A DNA stretch of 64,000 nt from Candidatus Mesenet endosymbiont of Phosphuga atrata (GCF_964020175.1 NZ_OZ026541.1:806001-870000), one strand, 5' to 3'. Positions 17,540-27,404 are shown, counted from the first letter of the stretch. The notes: a model not told the origin generated them from the letters alone. Made by a program: numbers and translations.

Positions 17540-17875
17540 TTGCAAAAAATACGAATAAAGAATTTACCTGTATATGCAAAGATTGGGTGTTATAACTGGG
17601 AGAAAGTTATCACTCAAAAATTGCTAATTACCGTCATTATATCAATAAATGTAGATGCAGCAAATATAAACGCACCAGTGGTTGATTATTACGAATTTAG
17701 CCAAGATATAAAATCTTTTGCTCAAGGTTGCGAATGTAATTTTCTTGAAGAGATGGCAAAAAAATTACTAAATTACATTATGCTAAACGATAAAATATTG
17801 CACTGCTACCTGCAAATTCTCAAACCATCGGCACTTGATGGAGTAGGGGAAGTTTCAGTAATTATAGAAAAATAG
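17540..17875 (+). CDS. folB: Dihydroneopterin aldolase
   Basis: FolB cleaves dihydroneopterin to 6-hydroxymethyl-dihydropterin in folate synthesis. This 111-residue frame shows IKNLPVYAKIGCYNWEK (family: xGxxxWE), QKLLITVIISINV, a VDYYEFSQDIKSFAQ region and FLEEMAKKLLNYI, which fit FolB. The only good start is TTG 17540. The protein is near the short end of the family's range. It matches folE at 34.7 kb in the same pathway. The identification rests on motif order, so it is good but not certain. Confidence 0.78.
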   Translation: MQKIRIKNLPVYAKIGCYNWEKVITQKLLITVIISINVDAANINAPVVDYYEFSQDIKSFAQGCECNFLEEMAKKLLNYIMLNDKILHCYLQILKPSALDGVGEVSVIIEK

Positions 17876-17900
17876 TTTTATAAATTACTTTTTAATTTTA

Positions 17901-18311
17901 TTAATGTGGTCTTTTGTTCATATAGGGGCTATCTAAAGAAAATAAAGGTATCTTTACTTCAAAAAGGTCAGAGTTATCGGATATAAACTCGTACTTCCCT
18001 TGCATTATTCCAGAAGGTGCATTTAAATATGTTCCACTTATATATTCAAAAACTTCACCTGATTTTAAAATAGGCTGCTCTCCCATTATTCCAACTTCAC
18101 TGATTTCATCAACCTTGCCAGTGTAATCTATAAGCTTCCAATAACGTTTTAAGAGCTGGACTGTTAAACATCCATTATTTTTGATCTTTATACAATAAAA
18201 CCAAGCATAACGATCTTTATGTGGTGTAGATCTTTCATCAACATAGAATGGTGGTTGTACTGTAACTCTAATTTCATTAGTAATACATGAGTATTGCAAC
18301 TCTAAGGACAT
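17901..18311 (-). CDS. apaG: ApaG family protein
   Basis: The 136-residue protein matches the ApaG (DUF525) fold: ITNEIRVTVQPPFYVDERS, then RYAWFYCIKIKNNG, LLKRYWKLIDYTGKV, VGIMGEQPILKSGEVFEYISG and APSGIMQGKYEFI. ApaG is a small single-domain beta-sandwich protein, historically linked to Co/Mg resistance and Ap4A, with no firm biochemical role. It stands between folB and purK on the opposite strand. Confidence 0.93.
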   Translation of the reverse strand: MSLELQYSCITNEIRVTVQPPFYVDERSTPHKDRYAWFYCIKIKNNGCLTVQLLKRYWKLIDYTGKVDEISEVGIMGEQPILKSGEVFEYISGTYLNAPSGIMQGKYEFISDNSDLFEVKIPLFSLDSPYMNKRPH

Positions 18312-18387
18312 GGTAATATTTTTATAGATTCTACATAATAATGTTATTACATTTTATATAAGACTTCAATTGTTATGGGTAAATCAG

Positions 18388-19455
18388 ATGCACTTAGATC
18401 GAGCTATGCAGTTTGTTATTGGCATAATGGGTGGAGGGCAATTAGGTAAAATGATAGCTGGTGCTGCAGCAAAATTTGGTATGAAAACACACGTTTTTAC
18501 TAATGATAAAGATAGTCCTGCAAGCCATACAACTAGCAATTTAACAATTGCCGATTTTACTGATGAAGACGCCCTAATTTCATTTGCTCAAAGTGTTGAT
18601 CTAGTAACTTTAGAGTTTGAGAATATACCGTACAGCACTATTGACATTCTGCTCCAACATACAAGTGTTTATCCAGGTAAAAAGTCGCTATATATTGCTC
18701 AGAATAGACTGAGAGAAAAGGGTTTTATGAAAGAGCTAGAAATACAGGTACCTAAATATTGGTCTATTTCTAATTATACAGAGTTGCAGGAGAAAAATTC
18801 AAATTTTCCTTTTATACTAAAAACAACAGAGATGGGCTACGATGGTAAGGGGCAACATGTGATCCAATCTGATTTTGACATACAAAACCTTCATAACTCA
18901 TTGGATTGGGAAAAAGAATATATATTAGAAGAATTGGTTGATATAAAAAAAGAAATCTCTCTTATTATTGCAAGGGACAAAGATAAAAATACGTCATTTT
19001 TTCCAATAGCAGAAAATTTTCATGTAAATGGAATACTTGATAAGTCAGTAGTACCTGCAAAAATTGATTCTTATTTAACTAAACAAGCGCAAGAAATCGC
19101 AGAAAAAATTGCATCTGAGCTTGAACTGATAGGAATTTTAGCAGTAGAATTTTTCATAACTAAAGACGGCAGTTTACTTGTTAATGAAATTGCTCCAAGG
19201 CCTCACAACTCTGGGCATTGGAGTTTGGATGCTTGCAATGTTAGTCAATTTGAACAATTAATAAGGGCAATTTGTGGGTTTCCACTACAAGAAGTCAAAC
19301 TGCACTTTCCTTGTACAACAAAGAATATACTCGGTACTGATATCAATAACTGCTTTCACTACTTAAGCAACCCAAATTCCAGTCTTACTATATATGGTAA
19401 AGGGCAGGCAAAAGAAGGACGTAAAATGGGACATGTAAATATCATAAATACATAA
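18388..19455 (+). CDS. purK: N5-carboxyaminoimidazole ribonucleotide synthase
   Basis: PurK uses ATP and bicarbonate to carboxylate AIR in purine synthesis. It is an ATP-grasp enzyme. The sequence starts with the GIMGGGQLGKMI loop, has LEFENIP, the ATP-grasp core (FILKTTEMGYDGKGQ and YILEELVDIKKEISLI) and the metal-binding VNEIAPRPHNSGHWS. Starts at 18370 (TTG), 18388 (ATG) and 18406 (ATG) are all in frame. 18388 is used, but 18406 would put the glycine-rich loop nearer the N-terminus, as in most PurK proteins. Length is about 355 residues, normal for the family. Confidence 0.92.
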   Translation: MHLDRAMQFVIGIMGGGQLGKMIAGAAAKFGMKTHVFTNDKDSPASHTTSNLTIADFTDEDALISFAQSVDLVTLEFENIPYSTIDILLQHTSVYPGKKSLYIAQNRLREKGFMKELEIQVPKYWSISNYTELQEKNSNFPFILKTTEMGYDGKGQHVIQSDFDIQNLHNSLDWEKEYILEELVDIKKEISLIIARDKDKNTSFFPIAENFHVNGILDKSVVPAKIDSYLTKQAQEIAEKIASELELIGILAVEFFITKDGSLLVNEIAPRPHNSGHWSLDACNVSQFEQLIRAICGFPLQEVKLHFPCTTKNILGTDINNCFHYLSNPNSSLTIYGKGQAKEGRKMGHVNIINT

Positions 19456-19521
19456 ATTTTAAAATTGGATTTATTTTGAGACTTTCCTTTAGAAGAAACA
19501 GTAGTACTGCTTAAAAAGGGG

Positions 19522-19812
19522 CTACTCGAACTTCACTCTTTTAACATTCTGTGATGTGCATGGCTCAGAGAGGTTAGATTCAGGTGAATCTAATTCATTG
19601 AAACATCTTTTAAGTCTATATATCAGAGATTCAGGAAGACTAGATCTATGTGAATTTACACTAGATCCATTTGAAGATGTTTCAAATTGATATTCTGATA
19701 ACTCAGATTGAGATGAGCTGATATTTGATATATCTGAAAGTCTTCTGCGCTTTCGCATTAAGGGTAGTATATTTATATCTGGCTGATCTACACACTTTCT
19801 GCGTTTAAACAT
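19522..19812 (-). CDS. Small basic/Ser-rich protein, probably the detached tail of an ankyrin gene
   Basis: The 96-residue frame starts at ATG 19812, sharing one base with the TAA of the ankyrin gene upstream (TAATG). It is hydrophilic, with MFKRRKC and LPLMRKRRRLSDISN near its start. It then turns Ser-rich and ends QNVKRVKFE. The segment MRKRRRLSDISN resembles SRKRKTLSDISN in the tail of the ankyrin gene at 61655-62671. It therefore looks like the C-terminal tail of the same kind of protein, now in a separate but translationally coupled frame. Its basic clusters resemble nuclear localisation signals. Confidence 0.5.
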   Translation of the reverse strand: MFKRRKCVDQPDINILPLMRKRRRLSDISNISSSQSELSEYQFETSSNGSSVNSHRSSLPESLIYRLKRCFNELDSPESNLSEPCTSQNVKRVKFE

Positions 19813-20591
19813 TAAAAATCATCATTTTCAGATGAGCTTTCACTTAAATATTTTTTACGCTTGCGTACTAAGGGCATAGGAGAAATTGACTGATTAGGAT
19901 CTGAATTAAGCTTGCTTAAAAGTTTTCCATATTTTGATACTTTAGACTTCATTTCACTTGAAATTGCAAATTCATTGAATGTTTTTCCCTCTTTATTTCT
20001 CTTGCTAAAATCAGCTCCACTTTTTAGTAAAAATTTTACTATCTGTAAATTATCCTTTTGAACTGCAAAAATTAAAGCAGTATTCCCATTTTTACGATCT
20101 TGTATATTGATATCAGTATGGCAGTATATTATTAGCGTTTCTACTATATCTATATGATTATTCAATACTGCTAAGTGAAAAGGCGTAAGTCCATCATGAT
20201 TATACTCATTGACTGTATCTTCACTAAGTAAAACCTTAACTATGTCTTGATACCCAGTTCGAGCTGCTATATGAATGGGTAAATTACCGCTACTATCACT
20301 GATATTACGTCTTGCACCTAAACACAATAAAATCTTAACTATCTCTAAATTATTACTAAACGTTGCTATAAATAACGGTGTGAATCCTAGACTATTCTTT
20401 ATGTTTACATCTGTTTTAAGTTTAGCTAATGTTTTTACCATTAGTGCATCACGACATAGTACAGCCATATGAATAGGTGTGTTTCCATTTTTACTTTTTG
20501 CATTGATATTGGCACCTAAAGATATAAGCCGTACACTTTCTCCTATGCTACTTTGCAACACTGTATCAAAGAGTTGCTCTTCTAAGCCCAT
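19812..20591 (-). CDS. Ankyrin-repeat protein
   Basis: From ATG 20591 the protein has 259 residues. Residues of about 15-220 are ankyrin repeats, for example GNTPIHMAVLCRDALMVKTL, GFTPLFIATFSNNLEIVKIL, LTPFHLAVLNNHIDIVETL and GNTALIFAVQKDNLQIVKFL. It ends in a short tail with VRKRKKYLSESSSENDDF. The start is set by GGGGGA 5 bases upstream; the longer frame from 20660 would include this leader. The layout (N-terminal short helix, about six repeats, then a KRK cluster) is the same as the ankyrin protein at 61655-62671, so they are paralogues. Confidence 0.85.
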   Translation of the reverse strand: MGLEEQLFDTVLQSSIGESVRLISLGANINAKSKNGNTPIHMAVLCRDALMVKTLAKLKTDVNIKNSLGFTPLFIATFSNNLEIVKILLCLGARRNISDSSGNLPIHIAARTGYQDIVKVLLSEDTVNEYNHDGLTPFHLAVLNNHIDIVETLIIYCHTDINIQDRKNGNTALIFAVQKDNLQIVKFLLKSGADFSKRNKEGKTFNEFAISSEMKSKVSKYGKLLSKLNSDPNQSISPMPLVRKRKKYLSESSSENDDF

Positions 20592-20596
20592 AACCT

Positions 20597-20602
20597 TCCC
20601 CC
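20597..20602 (-). promoter_or_regulatory. G5 leader that fixes the ankyrin start
   Basis: On the minus strand GGGGGA precedes ATG 20591 by 5 bases. It rules against the upstream ATG at 20660. Confidence 0.6.
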
Positions 20603-20707
20603 ATAGTTTAAGATAGTGATGTTTTATATTATGCTGTATATAGCATAAATTTACTTCCATTAGTAGAAGTAATCAATTTAATTGACAAACCAAGCTTTAA
20701 CTTTTAG

Positions 20708-21529
20708 TCAACTATTTTTTGCATATTTATGAAAATATTGCATTATAATTGCAGCTGTTTCCTCTATTGATCGTTGTGTTACATCAATGATTGGCCATTT
20801 ATTTTTAGAAAAAAAAGCTTCTGCTTCTAGTATTTCTTTTTCAACTTGCTCGGTGCCTATGTATTGTTTATTATTTATATCTTTTATTGAAATCAGCCTA
20901 TTTTTACGTATTTGTATCAGTCTATCTATATCTATAGTTAACCCAATAACTAATGTGTTTTTAATTTTCTTCAGATCTACATAAAAAGGTACCCCATCAA
21001 CAAAAGGTAAATTTGCTACTCTATAACCACGATAAGCTAGGTATATGCCAGTTGGTGATTTTGATGTACGTGATACTCCGACTAAGACTATATCAGCTTC
21101 ATCAATATCATAAATATTTTGTCCATCATCATGATTGATAGTGTAATTAATTGCATCCATTCGTTCATAATAATCATCACTTAAGCTATTATGCAAATTT
21201 AGAAATGAATCTTTCTTAACATTCAAATAAGATGAAATTTCTCTTATGATATGAGACAGTATTGCCACATAAGGAACTTTGAGGGTACGACAACTCTCTT
21301 TCAAATAATTTCTTAGCTCATCATTAGTGATAGTGCAGATGACAAAATTATGCTCATCTTTTTTTATCAATTCTAAAATTTTATCAATCTGTTGCTTATC
21401 TTGTATCAAAGACCACACGTTTTCCCTGGCATCAATTGAGTTAAAATGTTGAACTGCAGCTCTTGCAACTGATGCAACAGTTTCTCCTGTTGAATCAGAT
21501 ACTAAATGTAGGTTAAGTATTTTTTTCAA
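20708..21529 (-). CDS. ppsR: PEP synthase / pyruvate-phosphate dikinase regulatory protein
   Basis: Proteins of this family (DUF299) are bifunctional kinase/pyrophosphorylases that switch pyruvate-phosphate dikinase or PEP synthase off and on by Thr phosphorylation. The 273-residue chain has [12 protein letters not shown] at the start, the P-loop-like [25 protein letters not shown] and the C-terminal [12 protein letters not shown], all diagnostic. The start codon is TTG 21529. Control of PPDK suits an organism relying on gluconeogenic flux; that link is inference because ppdK is not in the window. Confidence 0.92.
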   Translation of the reverse strand: MKKILNLHLVSDSTGETVASVARAAVQHFNSIDARENVWSLIQDKQQIDKILELIKKDEHNFVICTITNDELRNYLKESCRTLKVPYVAILSHIIREISSYLNVKKDSFLNLHNSLSDDYYERMDAINYTINHDDGQNIYDIDEADIVLVGVSRTSKSPTGIYLAYRGYRVANLPFVDGVPFYVDLKKIKNTLVIGLTIDIDRLIQIRKNRLISIKDINNKQYIGTEQVEKEILEAEAFFSKNKWPIIDVTQRSIEETAAIIMQYFHKYAKNS

Positions 21530-21571
21530 GATGTTAACGAGCTTAATATTGTAAAAAATAACACAAAATAT

Positions 21572-21907
21572 TTAGAAAACAAATTCCGTATTTCTATCTT
21601 CTACAACATTCCTTAATTGTAACTCAGCTGTAGTAAGGTCAGATACATATACGGAATGGGCTGAGAAAACTTTATTCATAAGAAAAAACCCATTAAAGCA
21701 ACACATGGAAGTAGATATAATAGACAATATTGCAAATTGTGTTATTGCAGCTATTTGTACGCTCTTAGATTCAAAGAAATCATATTTTTCTATTAGAAGT
21801 ACTATACTTGTTGAAATACAAAAAAGAATTAAAGAAGCTATTATATAGATTGCATTTGTTTTAGAGCTTGCATTCATGGGGTGATCTAGAAATTTTGTAA
21901 TACACAT
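21572..21907 (-). CDS. Small two-helix membrane protein, hypothetical
   Basis: The frame codes for 111 residues with two hydrophobic helices (IYIIASLILFCISTSIVLLI and IAAITQFAILSIISTSM) and a polar C-terminal end. An internal ATG at 21877 (MNASSK) could also be the start. The single hairpin resembles half of the four-helix proteins at 15666 and 22268. No family is recognised, and no clear Shine-Dalgarno is visible. Confidence 0.5.
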   Translation of the reverse strand: MCITKFLDHPMNASSKTNAIYIIASLILFCISTSIVLLIEKYDFFESKSVQIAAITQFAILSIISTSMCCFNGFFLMNKVFSAHSVYVSDLTTAELQLRNVVEDRNTEFVF

Positions 21908-22176
21908 ATTAACAGCTAATTATACCTATTTAAATATAGGATATCTTTAATCACATTGAAATGCTTTTTTAATGTAATATTCATGGATTAGAAAATATTA
22001 TGTAAATGAGCCTTTTACCGAATTTACTTAATCAAAACCTATTACAGAACAATATATAGATTAATATTTTCTAATATGTTACTTGAACTAACATAGATAT
22101 AATAACTAATATAAAATGCATGTTATAAGTTTAATTTAAATTTAATTTGAGAACTAATTCTGTACAATAGAAACAT

Positions 22177-22250
22177 GCGCTTATAGCTCAGTTGGATAGA
22201 GCGTTACCCTCCGGAGGTAAAGGTCGTGGGTTCAAATCCCTCTGGGCGCA
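22177..22250 (+). tRNA. tRNA-Arg (anticodon CCG)
   Basis: The 74-base cloverleaf has acceptor GCGCTTA, a D-arm GCTCAGTTGGATAGAGC, the anticodon stem TTACC/GGTAA with loop CTCCGGA, and a T-arm around GTTCAAATC. The anticodon CCG reads CGG (Arg). A TACAAT element sits 8 bases upstream and may be a -10 box. The 3' CCA is not encoded. Confidence 0.93.
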
Positions 22251-22267
22251 TTTCTTCTTTACTTAAA

Positions 22268-23458
22268 TTAAAATTTAGTGGACGAATACATACATGAACC
22301 TGGTGATAATGATGGAGATAATCCTAAAAATCTTAGATCATTGCTACCTGATGATGAAGTTAAATAAGGTGTAAATATAGATGAAGATGAAAATGTGCTA
22401 GGAGATGATGGTGGTGTCCATTCTCTTGGAGTAGATGGTGTTTGTTGCATTATATCGTTAGCTGAAGCTGGAAATATAGGTTTAAGTTCGAGCGGTTCTT
22501 CTTTATTATATAAACTTGGCCATGATTCTCCTTTTCTAAGAAAAAATAGTGATGATGATTCTGATATTATACTAACATTCTCACTTGAAAATGATACTTT
22601 AGACTTTGATATTTGCAAAGATCGTATTGAGGAACCTATACCAGATGATGATTTTGGGTCATCTAGTAGTTTTGGTATTATCTCTTCAACTGGAATGTCA
22701 TTAATAAAAGATAATACTGGCTTCTTTGACGTTGATAAGATAGGTGATGAAGGAATTGAAGATATAAGAAATGATGGTGTTGGTGATCGTAATAATGGTA
22801 TGTGCATAAATGTATTAGAGCATGATTCCAATGATGACCTTGGAGTAGATAATAGTTTTAACACTGTATCATCAGTTGAAGTTAATGGTGATGAAAGTGT
22901 ATATACACTTGAAAAACAACGTTCATGTGATTTGAAGTACTTGCTTTTTTTTAACATTACTATAGTATTATATAATGAAAAAAGTGAAGATGTTATTGTT
23001 GTTAACAACAGTGCTATAATTAGAAGCATGTAATTTACCTTTAATTGTTTTTTATGATAATATGATAGTGTATCACCATGTATGTTAAAGTGGTATTGAG
23101 CCATAGCCCAAAATCCCATTGCTAACAAACCAATATGAAGTAGGGTAACACTATATCGAATTCTTTTATCTGCTAATTCTTCTTTTTCTGTAAATATTTT
23201 TTTACACCTTCTCGGGATTATATCCTCTTTATGCTTACACTTAGTTTTAAATAAAAAATCTTTTGTTATGTAATATTTAGTATTAAAATAAATTAACATA
23301 TTAAATAAATTAACAAAAGACAAAATAAAGATCAAGCAAGCATTCTTAATTAAGAAATTATGATCATAATGTTGTTTCACCAATAAATAAGAGGTTGTAA
23401 CACAGGATAAAACCGTTATAGCTACGGTAATTTTTTGAAAGAGCTTACTTTTTTCCAT
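22268..23458 (-). CDS. Four-helix membrane protein with long Ser-rich cytoplasmic tail, hypothetical
   Basis: The 396-residue protein has four hydrophobic helices in two pairs within the first 180 residues, including ITVAITVLSCVTTSYLLV and MLLIIALLLTTITSSLF. The remaining 210 residues are Ser/Pro-rich and disordered, with pieces such as TPSFLISSIPSSPILS, TPSTPREWTPPSSPSTFSSS and SPSLSPGS. The architecture matches the split gene at 15666-16891 and, in part, the EPIYA protein at 37283. The function is unknown. A long antisense frame over the tail (22395-23033) is a composition artefact. Confidence 0.7.
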   Translation of the reverse strand: MEKSKLFQKITVAITVLSCVTTSYLLVKQHYDHNFLIKNACLIFILSFVNLFNMLIYFNTKYYITKDFLFKTKCKHKEDIIPRRCKKIFTEKEELADKRIRYSVTLLHIGLLAMGFWAMAQYHFNIHGDTLSYYHKKQLKVNYMLLIIALLLTTITSSLFSLYNTIVMLKKSKYFKSHERCFSSVYTLSSPLTSTDDTVLKLLSTPRSSLESCSNTFMHIPLLRSPTPSFLISSIPSSPILSTSKKPVLSFINDIPVEEIIPKLLDDPKSSSGIGSSIRSLQISKSKVSFSSENVSIISESSSLFFLRKGESWPSLYNKEEPLELKPIFPASANDIMQQTPSTPREWTPPSSPSTFSSSSIFTPYLTSSSGSNDLRFLGLSPSLSPGSCMYSSTKF

Positions 23459-23589
23459 AGTACTGATTATAAAATAATAGTAGTTTTTATATTAAAATAG
23501 GCATAAAATATCAACTATAATTTTAGGGAAGTTATTGAAATGTAAGGTGTTAGTAATACAATTCACGTTTAACAATTGAGATCAAGGCA

Positions 23590-25128
23590 GTGAACAGTAA
23601 TTTATCTTGGCCCTTTCAAGAAGCAAAAAAAATTTTAGAACATTCTGGTAACAAAAAAGAGATTATACTCGAAGCAGGTTATGGTCCTTCTGGTTTGCCA
23701 CATATAGGAACTTTTGGCGAAGTGTTTCGTACAACAGTGGTGACAAATGCGATAAAAGAATTAGCACCAAATATTAAAGTAAGACTAATAGTTGTTTCCG
23801 ATGACATGGATGGTTTACGTAAAGTACCAGATAACGTGCCAAATCAAAAGATGCTCAGTGAGAACTTAGATAGACCGCTGACATCTATTGCTGATCCTTT
23901 TGGTATCTGTGAAAGTTACGGCCATTATATGAATGCTAAGTTGTGTAAATTCCTCGATCTATTTGAATTTGAGTATGAGTTTAAAAGCGCAACTGAGTGT
24001 TATAAATCTGGCATATACGATGAGAAGCTACTGCTTCTGCTAAAAAATTATGATAAAATTATGGAAATAATGCTGCCTTCACTAGGTGAAGAGAGGCAAA
24101 AAACTTACAGCCCGTTTCTGCCAATATGTGGCAAGACTGGTAAGGTGCTACAGGTACCAGTGATAGAGAGAAATTTAAGTAAAGGCACTATAACTTATAA
24201 AAATGATTTGGGAGAGGTGGTTGAAACTCAAGTAACAGGCGGAAGATGTAAATTGCAATGGAAGCCTGATTGGGGAATGAGGTGGGCTGCATTTAAAATT
24301 GATTACGAAGCTCACGGCAAAGACTTAACACCATCTGCAGTGCTTTCAAGCCAAATATGCAGTATACTCAATGAAAAGCCACCTTTACTTTTTTGTTATG
24401 AATTATTTCTTGATAAGGAAGGCAAGAAAATTTCAAAATCAAAAGGTAATGGTGTATCAATTGAAGAATGGCTGCGTTATGCTTCACCTGAAAGTTTAGC
24501 ATTTTATATTTTTCAAAGTCCTAAGAAAGCAAAGCGTTTATATTTTGAGATAATTCCTAAATTTATGGATGAGTACTTAGAGTTTGTAAAACGCTATCAT
24601 GAAAATAATGATAAAGACAATCCAGTTTGGCATATACATAAAGGCAAGATTCCAAAAATTAACATTGAAAATATAAACTTTACATTGCTGCTCAACCTAG
24701 CTGCTGCCTGTAATGCAGAAAATAAATATATTTTATGGGGATTTATTTCTCGTTATATATCAGGTGCTACGCCAGAAAACAATAAGACTTTAGATAAGAT
24801 GATAAGTTTTGCCACACAATATTATCATGATTTTGTAAAGCCAAATAAAATATACAAAATTCCAAATGACTCTGAAAAGGAAATGTTAACGGATCTAATT
24901 TATACGCTAAAATCTTTGCCTGATAAAACCACAGCAGAAGAAGTGCAAACCCAAATATTTAACCTTGGTAAAAAATATAAATTTGAGAACCTACGTGATT
25001 GGTTTAAACTATTATATAAAGTGTTATTTGGTCAAGAAACAGGTCCAAGAATGGGTTCGTTTATTATATTATATGGAATAAATAATACCATTTCTCTTAT
25101 AGAGGAAGCAAAAAGTAGATCTCAGTAG
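23590..25128 (+). CDS. lysS: Lysyl-tRNA synthetase, class I
   Basis: This is the archaeal-type class I LysRS used by many alphaproteobacteria instead of the class II enzyme. The 512-residue protein starts at GTG 23590. It has the HIGH-like motif SGLPHIGTFGE and the KMSKS-like loop KKISKSKGNG, with the Rossmann core between. It ends with the class I anticodon-binding helical domain. It attaches lysine to tRNA-Lys. tadA follows 14 bases downstream, so the two may form one transcript. Confidence 0.95.
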   Translation: MNSNLSWPFQEAKKILEHSGNKKEIILEAGYGPSGLPHIGTFGEVFRTTVVTNAIKELAPNIKVRLIVVSDDMDGLRKVPDNVPNQKMLSENLDRPLTSIADPFGICESYGHYMNAKLCKFLDLFEFEYEFKSATECYKSGIYDEKLLLLLKNYDKIMEIMLPSLGEERQKTYSPFLPICGKTGKVLQVPVIERNLSKGTITYKNDLGEVVETQVTGGRCKLQWKPDWGMRWAAFKIDYEAHGKDLTPSAVLSSQICSILNEKPPLLFCYELFLDKEGKKISKSKGNGVSIEEWLRYASPESLAFYIFQSPKKAKRLYFEIIPKFMDEYLEFVKRYHENNDKDNPVWHIHKGKIPKINIENINFTLLLNLAAACNAENKYILWGFISRYISGATPENNKTLDKMISFATQYYHDFVKPNKIYKIPNDSEKEMLTDLIYTLKSLPDKTTAEEVQTQIFNLGKKYKFENLRDWFKLLYKVLFGQETGPRMGSFIILYGINNTISLIEEAKSRSQ

Positions 25129-25142
25129 CTATTTTCAGTTTT

Positions 25143-25613
25143 ATGTTTGATTACTACTATATGAAAATGGCGTTGAGGCAAGCTCAAAAGACAAAAGATG
25201 AAATTCCTGTTGGAGTAGTAATAGTAAAGAATGAAAAAGCGGTATCTTCTGCACATAACAAGACCATTGCTTTATCTAACCCCATTGCGCATGCAGAAAT
25301 TTTAGCAATAAATGAAGCAACTTCATCTATAGGTAAATTGTTTGACTGCGATATGTATGTAACACTAGAGCCATGCCCGATGTGTGCTCAGGCTATTTCT
25401 TTTTCTCGAATTAGAAGACTCTATTTTGGTGCTTATAATAAAAAAGGAGAGAGTATTGAAAATGGGGCAAGAATTTTTAAGTTTTGCAGCTATGTTCCTG
25501 AAGTATATGGTGGTATACTGGAGAGTGAGAGTTCCTTGCTACTTAAACATTTTTTTACAAAATTAAGAGAAAAAGATATTGTTTATGGAAGATGTTGTGA
25601 ACTTAAAAACTAA
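25143..25613 (+). CDS. tadA: tRNA adenosine(34) deaminase
   Basis: TadA converts A34 to inosine in tRNA-Arg(ACG). The 156-residue protein has the zinc deaminase motifs HAEILAIN (His and catalytic Glu) and PCPMCAQA (two Cys ligands), plus NKTIALSNPIAHAE, which suit TadA more than cytidine deaminases. The gene starts 14 bases after lysS, in the same direction, and rnj follows about 170 bases further on. Confidence 0.9.
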   Translation: MFDYYYMKMALRQAQKTKDEIPVGVVIVKNEKAVSSAHNKTIALSNPIAHAEILAINEATSSIGKLFDCDMYVTLEPCPMCAQAISFSRIRRLYFGAYNKKGESIENGARIFKFCSYVPEVYGGILESESSLLLKHFFTKLREKDIVYGRCCELKN

Positions 25614-25781
25614 TTTTAAGCGTTAAATTTACTGTTTAACGTATTTATAATAGGTTACGATTATTTTAATAATATGCGAATTTTAGCTTCAAAAATGTGC
25701 CGATTAAGCTTTCATTTGATATTAAGGTAAAATTTTGTTAGTCTAAGAGTTGTTTTTTATTTTTGTGATGTATGGAAATTA

Positions 25782-27404
25782 ATGGATAATGATGATTTTT
25801 TATTTATTCCGCTAGGAGGAGTTGGTAAAATAGGCATGAATGTTAGCCTATACCATTACCAAGGTAAGTGGATTATGATAGATCTTGGCGTTGGCTTTGC
25901 CGATAGCAGTATGCCAGGAGTTGATTTAACAATTGCTGATATAAGCTTTATTGCAAAGAAAAAAGATGATCTGCTTGGCATAATATTGACTCATGCACAT
26001 GAAGATCATCTTGGTGCAATCCAGTATCTATGGAAAGATTTGCGATGCCCAGTATTTGCAACTAATTTTACTGCTACATTTTTAAGATCAAAGTTGAAGG
26101 AGTTCAAATTAGAAGATGCAATACCAATAAACATAATTGAACAAAATGAAAGTTTTACACTTGGTCCATTTGATATTGAATTTATTAATGTGACTCATTC
26201 AATTCCAGAGGCAAATGCAATAGCTATAGGTACTGATGCAGGCAAGATATTACATACAGGAGATTGGAAATTTGATCCAGGTCCAGTTATTGGATCAACT
26301 TCTAATATGGAACGTCTGAAAGAGCTGGGGAACCAAGGTTTACTCGCTGTTGTATGTGATTCAACTAATGCTTTTACAAAAACTGAGTCACAATCTGAGA
26401 GTGGAGTTGAAGATCACATATATAACATAATACAGAAATGCGAGCAGCTGGTTGCTGTATCATTATTTGCCTCAAACGTAGCACGCATTGAAACCATTTG
26501 TAAAGTTGCAGAAAAATTGGGCAGGAAAGTAGCATTATTGGGAAAATCACTATGGAGAATAGTGGAAGTCTCGCAAGAGAGTGGATACTTAGCTGATTAT
26601 GAATTTTTAGGTGCAGAAGAAGCAAGTCGTTTTTCAAGAGATAAGATGTTACTGCTTTGTACGGGTTGTCAGGGTGAGCCGCTTGCTGCTAGCTCTAAAC
26701 TTGCACAGAGAACTCATCCAACGTTTCAAATGCAAAAAGGCGATACTATTATTTTTTCGTCAAGAATGATACCAGGTAATGAACAACGAATACATAATAT
26801 GTTTAACTCTTTTGTGAATATGGAAGTTGAGGTCATAACTGAAGATACCAAACACGTGCATGTTTCTGGGCATCCGGTAAGAGAAGAATTAAAGATCATG
26901 TATGAACTTACAAAACCTAAAATTTCTATTCCTGTACATGGTGAGTATATTCATATGTATGAGCATGGAAAGCTAGCGCAAGAATGCGGTGTGAGTAAAT
27001 CAATCATGGTCAGACCAGGGGACGTTATTGATTTAGTTGGTGCTAAAAAAATTGATTCAGTTCAATTTGGTTATTTTGGTATTGATGGAAAATTTTTGCG
27101 TCATCCAGATAGTGATGTAATGAAAATGCGTAGAAAGATGCAAAGTGCTGGACTGGTAGTAGTTACAGTAATTCTAAGTAAAAAGAATAAGTTACTCAAA
27201 GATCCCGTAGTATTTGCTCCTGGTGTACTTGATCATCAGAAAGATCAAGGCATTTTAAGAAAGATGTCAAAAGAAGTCGAAACTGCAGTATTTTTAAAGG
27301 ATTTAAAGAAAATACGTCATAAAATTAGGGATTCTATTTGTAACCTACTTAAAAGGCAGTTATTAAAAAAGCCTTTGATTGAAATTCAGATAGAGCAAGT
27401 ATAA
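25782..27404 (+). CDS. rnj: Ribonuclease J
   Basis: RNase J is a metallo-beta-lactamase/beta-CASP ribonuclease that combines endo- and 5'-exonuclease activity in RNA decay and rRNA maturation. The 540-residue protein has the signature HAHEDHLGAI (metal ligands), HTGDWKFDPGP, STNAFTKTESQSES, the beta-CASP core and the later HVSGHP and IPVHGEY motifs. The length is normal. The MDR reductase gene follows about 30 bases later, so they may be co-transcribed. Confidence 0.93.
   Translation: MDNDDFLFIPLGGVGKIGMNVSLYHYQGKWIMIDLGVGFADSSMPGVDLTIADISFIAKKKDDLLGIILTHAHEDHLGAIQYLWKDLRCPVFATNFTATFLRSKLKEFKLEDAIPINIIEQNESFTLGPFDIEFINVTHSIPEANAIAIGTDAGKILHTGDWKFDPGPVIGSTSNMERLKELGNQGLLAVVCDSTNAFTKTESQSESGVEDHIYNIIQKCEQLVAVSLFASNVARIETICKVAEKLGRKVALLGKSLWRIVEVSQESGYLADYEFLGAEEASRFSRDKMLLLCTGCQGEPLAASSKLAQRTHPTFQMQKGDTIIFSSRMIPGNEQRIHNMFNSFVNMEVEVITEDTKHVHVSGHPVREELKIMYELTKPKISIPVHGEYIHMYEHGKLAQECGVSKSIMVRPGDVIDLVGAKKIDSVQFGYFGIDGKFLRHPDSDVMKMRRKMQSAGLVVVTVILSKKNKLLKDPVVFAPGVLDHQKDQGILRKMSKEVETAVFLKDLKKIRHKIRDSICNLLKRQLLKKPLIEIQIEQV

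Noticed and set aside
22395-23033. A 212-codon open frame on the plus strand over the tail of the 22268-23458 gene
   Set aside because: It is antisense to a Ser-rich coding region, where codon composition leaves the opposite strand open (Asp/Gly-rich product). It has no ribosome site or family match.
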